From positions 124,001 to 188,000 of the forward strand of contig CAYSRG010000001.1 in NCBI GenBank assembly GCA_964433555.1: a stretch of 64,000 nucleotides of DNA. Direction: 5' to 3'. The notes beneath the pieces were generated by a model, which made no database searches, was not told the DNA's origin, and saw only the letters and a program-made list of their open reading frames with translations. Positions within the stretch are counted from its first letter, which is position 1. Each line of letters starts with the position of its first letter. The position numbers were made by a program, and so were the translations under genes. This stretch comes from Stramentimicrobium sp964433555. GTDB taxonomy: Bacteria > Atribacterota > Phoenicimicrobiia > Phoenicimicrobiales > Stramentimicrobiaceae. Of the stretch, positions 45,178-55,039 are shown piece by piece.

Positions 45178-46215
45178 TTAGGTATACAGATAGGTACTCC
45201 TTAATTGTCCGCAAGCCGCATCGATATCCTGTCCTCTGGAATACCTGACTGTCACAGGTATATCTTTTTCTCTCAATATTTTCTGAAAAGCATTGACGGT
45301 GTGATCATCAGACGGAAACAGGTTATTAAGAACATCTACAGGATTGTAGACAATTAAGTTTATCTTGGCATCAAAATCAAAAATCATCTGGCTTAATTTA
45401 TTTGCCTGCTGGGGACTGTCGTTAATTCCTTTTAACATCAGGTATTCAAAAGTTACCTGTCTGTTTTTTTTCTCATAGTAAAACTTACAGGCATCTATTA
45501 ACTTTCTCAACGGATATTTCTTATTCACAGGCATTAATGCCGTTCTGGTTTTTTCATCTGCTGCGTGTAATGAAACGGACAACTCTACTTGCAGGGGAAA
45601 TTCAGCAAATCTTATAATACCCGGGATGATACCGCAGGTTGATACGGTTATCTTCCTGGCACCAATATTTAAACCTTGTTTTTCGTTTAGGATTTCAATT
45701 GCATTAATAATATTTTCATAATTATCAAAAGGCTCACCCATACCCATGAAAACTATATTCTGAATACTTTCCCCTGTAATCCTCCGTACAGACAGGATTT
45801 GTTCAGTCATTTCTCCTGTTAACAAATCCCTCTTATATCCTCCTTTGCCACTTGCACAAAAAAGGCAGTTCCATTGGCATCCTACTTGTGATGACATACA
45901 TAATGTATTTCTATTATTATTCCTTATCAAAACAGTTTCAATATATTCATTATCAGTTAACTGAAAAAGAAATTTTTCTGAACCATCATAGGATTTATGA
46001 TGTTTAGGACACTTTATATTGATAATTGTAAAAATTGAATTCAATTTTTCTGTTAATTCTTTTGGTAAATTTGACATTTCTTCGAAGGAATTTACGTTTT
46101 TTTGATAGATCCATTGAAATATCTGTTGAGCACGAAATGACTGGTATCCTTCCTGAGAAATAATATTTTTTAACTTATCAAACTTTATTTCTTTGATATC
46201 AATTTTTTCTTTCAT
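45178..46215 (-). CDS. rlmN: Dual-specificity RNA methyltransferase RlmN
   Basis: 345 residues. Radical-SAM enzyme that methylates C2 of A2503 in 23S rRNA and A37 in some tRNAs. Cluster motif CQWNCLFCASG (CxxxCxxC), VFMGMGEPFDNYENI, and the C-terminal DIDAACGQLR with the second catalytic Cys are present. GGG lies 5 bp before the ATG. Confidence 0.96.
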   Translation of the reverse strand: MKEKIDIKEIKFDKLKNIISQEGYQSFRAQQIFQWIYQKNVNSFEEMSNLPKELTEKLNSIFTIINIKCPKHHKSYDGSEKFLFQLTDNEYIETVLIRNNNRNTLCMSSQVGCQWNCLFCASGKGGYKRDLLTGEMTEQILSVRRITGESIQNIVFMGMGEPFDNYENIINAIEILNEKQGLNIGARKITVSTCGIIPGIIRFAEFPLQVELSVSLHAADEKTRTALMPVNKKYPLRKLIDACKFYYEKKNRQVTFEYLMLKGINDSPQQANKLSQMIFDFDAKINLIVYNPVDVLNNLFPSDDHTVNAFQKILREKDIPVTVRYSRGQDIDAACGQLRSTYLYT

Positions 46216-46247
46216 TTTTTCCCTGTTTTGTTATACGGAAATAGAAA

Positions 46248-46295
46248 GTCGATGGAATGTAAATTATACTGGATAATCTATTCTATTCCATCGAC
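46248..46295 (-). terminator. Hairpin, possible terminator of the LolA-like gene
   Basis: Perfect 11-bp arms GTCGATGGAAT/ATTCCATCGAC with a 26-base loop, between the LolA-like gene and rlmN, followed by TTTCTATTTC on the minus strand. The loop is long for a classic terminator. Confidence 0.5.
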
Positions 46296-46347
46296 ATTTA
46301 TTATTTCTATCCTACTATCTCTGTATGCTAAATCTGCTATCTCACTC

Positions 46348-47370
46348 TTAATCCTGAGGCATAAAATCCTTCAACATATCCATCATGCCTTCCATCATGG
46401 CTCCAAGGTCTTCTTCGGACATTGGTTCACCTTCTTCATAATCCTCAGATACCCCTTGAGACTCTTTGGACATTCCTCCAAACATGGGTTCCTGCGCTTC
46501 TAATTTTGTACCATCAAAAAGATCATCAGATAGTCCCGTATTTATCTCAACACTTTGAACTATCATCTCCATTTCTCCCATCCCCATACTGCTCATCATG
46601 GATTGGGCCATCTTCTTTTCTTCCTCGCCCATTGTGGGGTCATCAATCTCCATTTGAGTTGAAATAACTACTTTATACGGAATTAACATTGAACCAGCAA
46701 GGCGGTAATCTAAGAACTGAACATCTGATACTGTATTGGCAATAACTGTTTCGCCTTCTTCAATGGTGGTAGCTTTCATTATATTTTTAGATTTCAAAGG
46801 AATAAATTGACTTTTGTCAATCCAGTAAATACTTTGCATTTCCATATCTTCAACATCCTCTGACATATTCTGTTGAGCAATTTCTTCCTGCCCCATCATC
46901 CAGATTGCATCATCCAATTGTACTATATAGGCACCTTTGCCATTAATCTCTTCTTCACCTAAATACTTCATTTTGTCAGGATTAAATATTTTCCATACCT
47001 GCAAAGGATCAATCCCTCCTTCTTTCTGTTCAATTTCTCCGCTAACCGGGTCGTTAGACCAGGTATAAAGCCCATCATATATTGTTACAGCATTCATCCC
47101 CATTACTTCTGTTTCAGTCCGGTATTTGAAAATTTCTTTATTATTTAAAATAACCTTTTTTTGGTAAGTTATTGCTTTAACATTAAAAAATCCGGCATCC
47201 ATCCCCTGAACAATTGTCATATCATCAATTCCACTCATTTGTTTACTATAGCTTTCTTCCATCTGTTGAACGATAAAATTAATATTATTAGCAGACACTA
47301 TATTGGGGAATAAAATCACAAGGGCAAAAAATATTAACACAATCTGAACTATTAAAATATTTTTATTCAT
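46348..47370 (-). CDS. LolA-like outer-membrane lipoprotein-sorting domain protein
   Basis: 340 residues from ATG 47370 (AGGA 9 bp upstream). Exported: signal peptide KNILIVQIVLIFFALVILFP then mature start near SANNINF. The body has the beta-strand pattern of the LolA/LolB fold (YQKKVILNNKEIFKYRTETE, VTIYDGLYTWSND, YWIDKSQFIPLKSK). The C-terminal 60 residues are rich in Met, Asp and Glu (GEPMSEEDLGAMMEGMMDML). Such proteins bind lipid or lipoprotein acyl chains; partners are not evident here. Confidence 0.72.
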   Translation of the reverse strand: MNKNILIVQIVLIFFALVILFPNIVSANNINFIVQQMEESYSKQMSGIDDMTIVQGMDAGFFNVKAITYQKKVILNNKEIFKYRTETEVMGMNAVTIYDGLYTWSNDPVSGEIEQKEGGIDPLQVWKIFNPDKMKYLGEEEINGKGAYIVQLDDAIWMMGQEEIAQQNMSEDVEDMEMQSIYWIDKSQFIPLKSKNIMKATTIEEGETVIANTVSDVQFLDYRLAGSMLIPYKVVISTQMEIDDPTMGEEEKKMAQSMMSSMGMGEMEMIVQSVEINTGLSDDLFDGTKLEAQEPMFGGMSKESQGVSEDYEEGEPMSEEDLGAMMEGMMDMLKDFMPQD

Positions 47371-47469
47371 TCCATTTTTTCCTTTCATATTTTTTGTCTT
47401 TAATTAATTTAATATTACAATTTTATTTAATTATTCTCTTTCAAACAGTATAAATTATCTGTTTTTCCC

Positions 47470-48198
47470 TTAGTCTAATATCGTTTTTTCATCACTTTTA
47501 ATTTGGCATTTCCTGGGACCAAAGATAGCTGTTCCAATTCTAATGAGGTTAGCGCCTTCTTCAATAGCAACTTTATAGGAATTGGTCATTCCCATGGATA
47601 AATATTTCATATTAACTCTTTCTAATTCTAATCTTGCTAAATTGTCAAAAATATTTTTAACTCTTTTGAAATAGGGACGAACCTTTTCCGGATCTCCGGT
47701 AAGCGGACCCATGGTCATCAATCCTTCCAGACGTATATGAGAAAGACTGGAAACATCTTTGGCCAACTCTTCCATATAACCTTCAAAATCTTTATGTTCT
47801 GCTGGTTTTATCCCATATTTAGTAAATTCACTTCCGATGTTGATTTCCAATAAAATCGGGATAAAATCTTTCCCTGCCTTTTCAACCCTTTTATCAATTT
47901 CCCGGGCTAATTTTATTGAATCAACACTCTGGATTAAATCAAAAATTGGCAGGGCTTTATTAATTTTATTCTTCTGTAAAGGCCCAATCATATGCCATTG
48001 TATCTTATGCCCTAAATCTTTTTTCAGTGCTTGCTTCTTTTCTTCAGCCTCCTGAACATAATTTTCTCCAATATCAGTAGCGCCTACTTCAATTAATTCC
48101 TTTATCTCGTTTGGTGTTCTGGTTTTGGTAGCAATTACTATCTTAACATAAGAAGGAATTTCTTTCCTTATTTTTAGATAATTTTCTCCAATAGTCAT
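47470..48198 (-). CDS. yggS: YggS/PLPBP family pyridoxal-phosphate homeostasis protein
   Basis: 242 residues from ATG 48198. Type III PLP-fold barrel that holds PLP and balances B6 vitamers. The Schiff-base Lys is in KIVIATKTRTPNEI; GENYVQEAEEKKQAL, WHMIGPLQKNKINKAL and the C-terminal LSMGMTNSYKVAIEEGANLIRIG are all typical. It is 99 bp upstream of the LolA-like gene. No sepF or ylm genes are next to it. Confidence 0.93.
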   Translation of the reverse strand: MTIGENYLKIRKEIPSYVKIVIATKTRTPNEIKELIEVGATDIGENYVQEAEEKKQALKKDLGHKIQWHMIGPLQKNKINKALPIFDLIQSVDSIKLAREIDKRVEKAGKDFIPILLEINIGSEFTKYGIKPAEHKDFEGYMEELAKDVSSLSHIRLEGLMTMGPLTGDPEKVRPYFKRVKNIFDNLARLELERVNMKYLSMGMTNSYKVAIEEGANLIRIGTAIFGPRKCQIKSDEKTILD

Positions 48199-48419
48199 AT
48201 TTGATAACCTTCTTCTCTGAATTATGAGGTAATAAAGCAATAAATTTTCTGTTATCTTCTATTTTATGATACTTATTTATGAAAAAAAAGCAAACCAAGA
48301 AAACAAAAATGATATAGTAGCAAAAATCCAATAATTTTATTTTCCTGAACTCCTAATTATTTCTAGAGGTATTTGATGGGACTTTTAGAAAGAAGTTTAA
48401 AATTCATTTCCTTCTAAAT

Positions 48420-48854
48420 CTATTCATTGTTTTGACTAAATACTTTTTTTACCACATGTTCCAGTCGGCTCTGTTCCTTGTTGCTGATAAATTTTTTCTT
48501 TTTCAGAGGCTTATAAGAATTAGTTTTATTTTCTATTTTTTTTACCGGGGATATTTTTACAGCAGGTAACTCTTGTTGAGAAGGAATATTGGTTAGATCC
48601 GGTGATTCAGATTTAACTGGCATTTCCGGTTCTTCTATTTTATTGCTGATACGACGGTCAAAAGAAGTGCCCTCAATTAAGCGCCTGAATAATTCCGCAC
48701 TGGGACAATAACTTTCTTTGGTTGGGGTATCTTTTTTTTCATCTACGCTATAACTTTCTTCCCAATCAATGTTTATTTCGTATTGTTGTTCTACTTTGTT
48801 TTTCCCATTTCCATTATCTGGATAATTTATTACTTTTTTATGGAATAAATTCAT
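48420..48854 (-). CDS. Hypothetical protein under c-di-GMP riboswitch control
   Basis: 144 residues, not recognised. No signal peptide or membrane span. The composition is charged and Pro/Ser-rich, so probably mostly disordered; a short helical piece SAELFRRLIEGTSFDRRI sits near residues 52-70 and a basic C-terminus KPLKKKKFISNKEQSRLEHV ends the protein. GGAG lies just before the ATG, and the c-di-GMP-I riboswitch starts about 40 bp further upstream on the same strand. The product is therefore likely to serve a surface, motility or secretion state switched by c-di-GMP, but no function can be assigned. Confidence 0.75.
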   Translation of the reverse strand: MNLFHKKVINYPDNGNGKNKVEQQYEINIDWEESYSVDEKKDTPTKESYCPSAELFRRLIEGTSFDRRISNKIEEPEMPVKSESPDLTNIPSQQELPAVKISPVKKIENKTNSYKPLKKKKFISNKEQSRLEHVVKKVFSQNNE

Positions 48855-48895
48855 TTTATCTCCATAGTGCTATTAATAATTAGAAATAAAAATTA

Positions 48896-48975
48896 AGTCG
48901 GCAACCTGGCAATCATAGCATTTAGCTTTAGACCCAAGGCTTTGCGTCCTATCCTTTCGGTATAGTTTGCCCTTA
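48896..48975 (-). ncRNA. c-di-GMP-I (GEMM) riboswitch
   Basis: On the minus strand: GGGCAAAC (48965-48972), tetraloop hairpin ATACC-GAAA-GGATA, GGACGCAAAGCC, GGGTCTAAA, a variable arm, and AGGTTGCCGA at the 3' side. These are the conserved blocks of the class, matching the Vibrio cholerae Vc2 aptamer position by position. The base equivalent to Vc2 G20 appears to be G, favouring c-di-GMP over cGAMP. P1 (TAAGT/ACTTA) runs into a T-rich tract, so ligand-dependent termination or exposure of the downstream start is possible. Confidence 0.93.
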
Positions 48976-49259
48976 TCAACTTATCATCAAGACATATTAT
49001 TTTTTATTTATTACAAAAAACATATATTTTCTGTCTTTACTTATATTATTCCCTATTTTCTAATTTTTATACGAATTTTTTAAAATTATCTTTTATCCCA
49101 ATGGAATCAGGTCTTGAAATATCATCCTTTATATGTTTTATTGTTTCAATTTTCCAGTACATAAATATAAAATCTCTATCTCTTGTCACCGCTATACATA
49201 GCTCATAGCTATCAATTATTAATTTGCTAAACAAGTTAATTAAGACAATAAATTAAGGA
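48976..49259. other. Promoter region of the riboswitch transcript
   Basis: AT-rich, no gene seen. Contains small repeated GCTATACATAGCTCATAGCT-like palindromes near 49190-49210. Confidence 0.4.
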
Positions 49260-51650
49260 TTATTCAGTTTCCCACAACAGGGCGACATTGATGCCAAAAA
49301 TATCACTCTTTTTAGGCTTAATGCTGATGGTTTCAATAGTATAATTGTCAATATCAAATTGCCCAGACATGCTCTCAATACTCTGTTTTAATTCATCTTC
49401 CAATTTTTGAATATTCTCGCTGAGTGCCTCGATCTTCTTTTTTACCAATTCCACATCCTTTTTTTCTTTCATAATTCTACTTGCCCTACTCAAACCTGTA
49501 ACACCAGTACTTAAAGTACCCACTTTCGTTCTCCCCAGTAAAGCACCCAGTACGCTTGATCCCAAAGACAGGGCACTTTGGGTAGTTAAAGTCTTAACAT
49601 CTGCCTCTTCCTTTTCCAATTTCTCCTGCAGTTTAATGAATTCTTTTTCTAACTTTTCTTCCTTCTTAGCATATTGCTCAGTTAACTTCTGCACTGCTTT
49701 ATCCTTATCTTCCCTGATAAGGTCTAATATACGGGACTTGAAATTAGCAAGTGTTTCATCCGAACTTGATAAAAGTTTGAATTCTTTGCAGCTGAAAAGC
49801 TCAACTCTGGTATTATCATAAAGATAATTCTTGAACTTTTCCTCCAAAGTACTCATATCCTTCATCTTTTCTAATAAGGGAGGTAATAAGGCAAAACGAG
49901 ACTTTTCAAATGCTTTACGGTCATAACTACTTATATCACCCTCATCAGGAATCGCCTCATTAAAATTAAACTCAACAGTATCCTGATATAAAGGAAGCTT
50001 GAAAGAGATCTCCTTCTTCTGGTCAATTTTTTTAGATTCACTATAAAATCTAACTTTGCCGTTAAAAATAATACTGGGTTTATAAACCACCTCTTCCCTA
50101 AAAGGTGGGTGATGTAGAAAATATTGCCTTATCTTATCTGATAGAAATGGTTTTGTTCCGCTTATTACTGACTCATCAATTTTTGTACCTACCTCGACCT
50201 CAACGATCTCTTCCTGTTGAGAGACAACCATTGCTTGTTTATTCTCCATCAGCTTTTTTATCTCCATAACCGACAGAGGTCCTCTTAAATAAGATAATAC
50301 CCATCTTGTTTCAAACAGAGGCAGGGAATCCAAATGAGCGCTCTTTAAAAGAAAGGTACGTTTTTTCATGTTGGCAAGCAAATTATCTACCTCACTCTTA
50401 TTCATGGCTCCTACCGTGTTTTTCGCCAATCCATCCACCACTTTTTCTCTATCCTGTCTGGTCTGCAACCTACCTAAAAACCAACTACCAATATTAGCCA
50501 GCCCTTTATAATCAAGATCGATAGGATTTTGAGTGGCTAATACTACGCCTACGCCATAAGCCCTGGCTTGTTTTAATAAAATCAACATCGGTTGTTTGGA
50601 GGGCGGATTTAAAATCGCCGGAAAGAAACCGAATATCTCATCCATATAAATTAAAGTTCTCAAAGCAGGAGTCCCTGTTTGTTGCCTCATCCAACTGATG
50701 TATTTATTCAAAAAAAGTGTCACAAAAAACATCTGCTGGTTATAATCTAAATGAGATAGAGAAAGGATGCTAACTCTGGGTTTGCCATCTTTATTATACA
50801 AGAGGTTTTGAATATCTAATCTTTCTCCCTCCAGCCACATAGAAAATCCAGGACTTGATAGGATATTATTTAGCAGCATAGCTAATTCAAATCTTTCCTT
50901 CTGGGGATAAAAACTATTTAAGCTTAAGACACCAATCTTCTCAAAAGGAGGATTGGTAATATAACCAATCAACTCCTCCAGAGTAAGGTTAATATTTTTC
51001 TTCCAGAAATAAGAAAATAAAGCAGCTATGAGAATATATTCTTTACTGGTTAAAGCATCAGCTTTTACATTAATCAGGGAAAGAAGCCCCGTTACAGTAG
51101 AATTAATAACGGCAGAATAGGTATCAGGGTCATTCATAACATCTTCAGGAGGTGCTTCAAAACTGCTTAACACAGATAAGGGAATTCCTGCCGAACTACC
51201 CGGAGTGTATATGGTAAAATCAGCACTATTTTTATAAAGACTGACTCTTTCCTTATCCTGCTGAAAACTTTTTAATCCTGCTTCCCAGTTTTGTGCTACC
51301 TCCTCCGCATAGACACTGGGTTGCATACCTTTGTTTTCTGCCTCAACCGGATCGATCCAATCCTGGAAATTTGCCGGTTTCAATCCCGGAAAGGCTAATA
51401 AAAGATTCCCCATATCTCCTTTGGGATCGATGACAATGGAGGGAATTTTATCAATAGTAGCTTCTTCAATTATAGAAATTCCTAGACCGGTTTTCCCACT
51501 CCCAGTCATACCAATTATGGCAGCATGGGTAGTAAAATCTTTCGACTTATAAAGAAAAGGTTCCTCCTTAGTCTGAAATGTCCTGGGATTAACTTCTTTT
51601 CCCAGATAAAACAAACCTAATTTTTCATATAAAGAAATATTATTTTCCAT
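49260..51650 (-). CDS. HerA/FtsK-type DUF87/DUF853 ATPase
   Basis: 796 residues from ATG 51650, which has GAGG 8 bp upstream (an open stretch before it is not counted). Walker A GMTGSGKT at residues 47-54, VIDPKGDMGNLLLAFPG at 73-89, Walker B LIYMDE at 333-338, and sensor-like ATQNP at 372-376 with an Arg-rich RLQTRQDREK after it. The C-terminal half is a long coiled coil with a short hydrophobic Gly/Ser-rich patch. Such ATPases pump DNA or move other polymers; no nuclease partner (NurA) is adjacent. Role unknown. Confidence 0.82.
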   Translation of the reverse strand: MENNISLYEKLGLFYLGKEVNPRTFQTKEEPFLYKSKDFTTHAAIIGMTGSGKTGLGISIIEEATIDKIPSIVIDPKGDMGNLLLAFPGLKPANFQDWIDPVEAENKGMQPSVYAEEVAQNWEAGLKSFQQDKERVSLYKNSADFTIYTPGSSAGIPLSVLSSFEAPPEDVMNDPDTYSAVINSTVTGLLSLINVKADALTSKEYILIAALFSYFWKKNINLTLEELIGYITNPPFEKIGVLSLNSFYPQKERFELAMLLNNILSSPGFSMWLEGERLDIQNLLYNKDGKPRVSILSLSHLDYNQQMFFVTLFLNKYISWMRQQTGTPALRTLIYMDEIFGFFPAILNPPSKQPMLILLKQARAYGVGVVLATQNPIDLDYKGLANIGSWFLGRLQTRQDREKVVDGLAKNTVGAMNKSEVDNLLANMKKRTFLLKSAHLDSLPLFETRWVLSYLRGPLSVMEIKKLMENKQAMVVSQQEEIVEVEVGTKIDESVISGTKPFLSDKIRQYFLHHPPFREEVVYKPSIIFNGKVRFYSESKKIDQKKEISFKLPLYQDTVEFNFNEAIPDEGDISSYDRKAFEKSRFALLPPLLEKMKDMSTLEEKFKNYLYDNTRVELFSCKEFKLLSSSDETLANFKSRILDLIREDKDKAVQKLTEQYAKKEEKLEKEFIKLQEKLEKEEADVKTLTTQSALSLGSSVLGALLGRTKVGTLSTGVTGLSRASRIMKEKKDVELVKKKIEALSENIQKLEDELKQSIESMSGQFDIDNYTIETISIKPKKSDIFGINVALLWETE

Positions 51651-51969
51651 TTTCCTTTCCTCTTCTTCTGATTTAGTAAAAAGTGCATCCCACTGTTGTT
51701 TATTTTTAAGAAGTAGAAGTATCAAAAGAAATTTTACCTTTTCATTAATCACTCTTTACTATTTTTTTTCGCTTTTCTTTTTATCTATCTTTTCACCTAA
51801 TCTTTCTCAGTAATATTACCTCTCTAAGCACTTTAAATAAAGAATACTCAAATATCACTAATAGGCACGTACATCTTAGTCTTTCTAATTAAATAAATAA
51901 TCAGAAATCACACCCGTACCCGTACTCTAGTTTAGTTTAATTAAATCTATTGATTTTATTGACTAAACA
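51651..51969. other. Intergenic region between the ATPase and DUF937 genes
   Basis: The frame of the ATPase stays open for 102 bases past the chosen start; beyond that I see only AT-rich DNA. Confidence 0.4.
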
Positions 51970-52548
51970 CTATTTTTTCCTAAAAATCATCCTAAATAAA
52001 TCATCAATAAAACTTCCATTTTTATTGGCATCCAGAAGTTTTGTTGCTAAAGAGAAGAGACTGCCTCCGCTCGATTGTTGTAAGTTTTGGGATAACAAAG
52101 AAGTTAGATTGGATATACCGTTAGCATCTAAATTCTGCGCTTTTTTCTGATTTCCTAAAGCTCCCAACAAAAGTGGTGCCAGCCTTGATAACAAGGAGCC
52201 AATCTGATCCTGCTGTAAACCTGTTGTTTTAGATAAATTCTTCTGCACTAATTCATTTTTATTGGAAAAGATATGCTGCAACATTTTTGCACCATCTTGC
52301 GTATCAACATTGCTAAAAAAACTGAACAGATCGTCAACCTTATCATCTTGGTGCTGTTCTAAAGCTTTCGCTAAAGACTGCGCACCTTCTGGATTATTAG
52401 TATTACGATTAAGAGCTTCCATAAGCAAGGGAACCCCTATTTGTACAGCCTTCTCTACTTTTTCTGGTTCTCCGCCTACCGATTTATTTAGCTGCTTGAT
52501 AAGCTTTTGGTTACCAGTAAGCCCTGATAATATTTCCATAATATCCAT
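51970..52548 (-). CDS. DUF937 domain protein
   Basis: 192 residues, all-helical. Shows the DUF937 pattern GVPLLMEALNRNTNNPEGAQ and LLSRLAPLLLGALG. The function of the family is unknown; no signal peptide or membrane span. Lies 320 bp upstream of the ATPase on the same strand; divergent from the sugar kinase. Confidence 0.8.
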   Translation of the reverse strand: MDIMEILSGLTGNQKLIKQLNKSVGGEPEKVEKAVQIGVPLLMEALNRNTNNPEGAQSLAKALEQHQDDKVDDLFSFFSNVDTQDGAKMLQHIFSNKNELVQKNLSKTTGLQQDQIGSLLSRLAPLLLGALGNQKKAQNLDANGISNLTSLLSQNLQQSSGGSLFSLATKLLDANKNGSFIDDLFRMIFRKK

Positions 52549-52983
52549 ATTTTGCCTCGTTTAACATTAAATTTATTTAATAATTATAGCAGTTAACTCC
52601 TTCAATGTATATGCATTTTTCAAGACCAAAATAGCTGATTGATTTCTAAATTATTTCATTTCATTTTCATTATTGAATTAAGTCAGGTTATTTAATCTAC
52701 CTAAACTTATTCCAGATCTGCAATTAAATATCCCTCAGTTAGCGAGTAGCGAGGTCATACTATCTGATTCTAATGCTATTTGGTTATCTGAACTTATCAT
52801 CTTGAATTTAAAGATAGGCTTAGCAAAGCATTTAATATTGCAGATTAAATACACATATACTATAATCAATTCAACAACTAATAAAATTTTGTTCTTATAT
52901 TCTCTTTGCTACTCCAAAAATGTATTATACTATTTACTATAGCTTAGGATTAATAAGGATTTAAAAGAGAGAAAGGTAGGGTA
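52549..52983. promoter_or_regulatory. Divergent promoter region, DUF937 / sugar kinase
   Basis: No gene seen. TATACT near 52926 is a possible -10 for the plus-strand kinase, and GGTAGGG lies just before its ATG. The middle (52730-52760) contains GTTAGCGAGTAGCGAGGTCA, not explained. Confidence 0.45.
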
Positions 52984-54492
52984 ATGGCTTATCTATTGGG
53001 ATATGATATAGGAAGTTCTTCCATAAAAGCCAGCCTGATTGATTCAGATACCGGTCAATTAATAGCTAAAGCCACTTCACCACAGCAGGAATTACCTATT
53101 ATAGCTCCACATTCGGGATGGGCAGAACAGGATCCTGAGATATGGTGGAAACATGTTAAATTATCCACCCAACAAATCTTGGCTCAAACAAATTTTGCTC
53201 CAGAAAATATAAAAGCCATAGGTCTTTCCTACCAAATGCATGGATTGGTTCTAGTCAACAAAAAACAGCAGATCTTGCGTCCAGCTATCATCTGGTGTGA
53301 TAGCCGGGCAGTGGATATAGGACAACAAGCTTTTTTGGAACTGGGAGAAGAGAAATGTCTATCCACCCTGCTCAATTCTCCGGGAAACTTTACAGCTTCC
53401 AAATTAAAATGGGTAATGGAAAATGAACCTCATATCTATAAACAAATCCATAAGATTATGTTGCCGGGTGATTTCATAGCCATGAAGATGAGCGGATTGA
53501 TTAATACTACCCCCTCAGGCTTATCAGAGGGAATTTTATGGGATTTTCAGGAAAACAAGTTAGCCAAGATGCTCCTTGATTATTACGGTATTTCTGAAAA
53601 AATTATACCAGATATCATTCCTACCTTTGACCTCCAGGGAGAACTTACCACACAGGCAGCTTGTGAACTTGGCTTGCGAGAGGGAACCAAAATATCCTAC
53701 CGTGCCGGTGACCAGCCTAACAATGCCTTTTCTCTAAATGTTTTACATCCCGGTGAAGCTGCGACTACTGCAGGAACCTCAGGTGTTATTTATGGCGTTA
53801 TCAATCATCCTGTCTATGACTCTAAATCCAGGGTAAATACCTTTGTTCACGTCAACCATCATAAGAATGATCCCAGGTACAGTGTCCTGCTATGTCTTAA
53901 TGGTTGTGGAATTCTATATAGCTGGCTAAAAAATAAGATTCTCTCTACCGGTTCAGATGCCCTTTCCTACCACCATATGGATGATTTATCCTCTCAGGCT
54001 CCCGCCGGATCAGCAGGTTTATTGGTCTTCCCCTTTGGTAATGGTGCGGAAAGAACAATGGAAAACCAGAATATCGGAGCAACTTTTCAACATCTGGATT
54101 TTAACATTCATGAATTAAAACATCTCTTAAGGGCATCCCAGGAAGGAATTATCTTTGCTCTAAATTATGGTTTTGAGATTATGAAAGAAATGGGGCTTAA
54201 TATTTTAATCGTAAGAGCCGGTAAAACTAATCAGTTTTCCAGTACTCTTTTTCAAAAAATATTCGCTACAGTCACCGGAACTCAACTGGAGTTATTCAAT
54301 ACCGATGGTGCAGAAGGTGCAGCACGCGGTGCAGGAGTAGGCGCTAAAATTTATTCCACCTTTGATGATGCCTTTGTGGGATTAAAAAGAACCGCTATTA
54401 TTTATCCTGATCAACCTCTCCAGAAGATTTACCAAGATGTCTATCATCACTGGGTCACCACTCTAAAAACTTATACTGGGCTCAGGTCTTGA
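52984..54492 (+). CDS. xylB: FGGY carbohydrate kinase, xylulokinase-like
   Basis: 502 residues. FGGY kinases phosphorylate sugars with ATP. N-terminal phosphate loop LLGYDIGSSSIKASLID, the xylulokinase-type substrate segment GLSYQMHGLVLVN, catalytic Asp in YRAGDQPNNAFS, adenosine-side loop ATTAGTSGVIYG, and C-terminal VRAGKTNQFSSTLFQ. D-xylulose is the likely substrate, but related pentuloses are possible since no isomerase or transporter lies next to it. Plus strand, alone. Confidence 0.88.
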   Translation: MAYLLGYDIGSSSIKASLIDSDTGQLIAKATSPQQELPIIAPHSGWAEQDPEIWWKHVKLSTQQILAQTNFAPENIKAIGLSYQMHGLVLVNKKQQILRPAIIWCDSRAVDIGQQAFLELGEEKCLSTLLNSPGNFTASKLKWVMENEPHIYKQIHKIMLPGDFIAMKMSGLINTTPSGLSEGILWDFQENKLAKMLLDYYGISEKIIPDIIPTFDLQGELTTQAACELGLREGTKISYRAGDQPNNAFSLNVLHPGEAATTAGTSGVIYGVINHPVYDSKSRVNTFVHVNHHKNDPRYSVLLCLNGCGILYSWLKNKILSTGSDALSYHHMDDLSSQAPAGSAGLLVFPFGNGAERTMENQNIGATFQHLDFNIHELKHLLRASQEGIIFALNYGFEIMKEMGLNILIVRAGKTNQFSSTLFQKIFATVTGTQLELFNTDGAEGAARGAGVGAKIYSTFDDAFVGLKRTAIIYPDQPLQKIYQDVYHHWVTTLKTYTGLRS

Positions 54493-54719
54493 CAGGCTGA
54501 CTCCATTTTCACATAGAGAGTAATTTTTTTTCGATTTATCTTCATCCTTTCCTCCTTTTTTGTTTCGCTAAAGTAAAACTATTTACCCCTGCTTTCACCT
54601 TCAGTCATTTTATTAATTAACGACTTTTATCAACCATGAAGTATCTTATTATAATCATTTTTGATTTATGCTAAATTATCATTTGTGAGAGAGTTGGTCT
54701 ATATAATTTAGAATATATA

Positions 54720-54780
54720 GGGGAATGCTGTGACAGGCAATTTAAGAAAGCTTGTTAACCCAATTCCCCGGTCCCCCGGA
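54720..54780. other. Unidentified structured element upstream of the ThiF-like gene
   Basis: Outer stem GGGGAAT (54720-54726)/ATTCCCC (54763-54769) encloses an inner stem ACAGGC/GCTTGT, followed at once by GGTCCCCCGGA. Strikingly G+C-rich against its AT-rich surroundings in the 547-bp gap 54493-55039, which has no gene. It does not match riboswitch classes I can recall. Confidence 0.5.
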
Positions 54781-55039
54781 TCATTGTTATTTATGGTTAG
54801 TAATAATAAATATTATTTAATAAAATATCTGTATTAAGAATATCACATAATTATTTATCAAGTAATAATTTTTTATATCAATCGATATACCGTTAGTTGG
54901 CAATAAATAAATTGACTAAGTTGCTATAATAATAAATAAATAATACAATTTTATTATTTATTTCAATTTGTGTTTTAATTGGCAGAAGTAGCTCTATTAT
55001 AGTTCTATAGTCTTCTATTTTTAATTTGGTTGGTGGCAA

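Noticed and set aside
48143..48331. Small minus-strand reading frame upstream of yggS
   Set aside because: It overlaps the yggS start in another frame and has no recognisable content.
49260..51752. Longer ATPase reading frame starting at 51752
   Set aside because: The extra 34 residues have no ribosome binding site and do not look like the family; ATG 51650 has GAGG at a good distance.
54720..54780. Cobalamin, c-di-AMP or THF riboswitch
   Set aside because: None of the conserved blocks of these classes is present; only the stems are seen.
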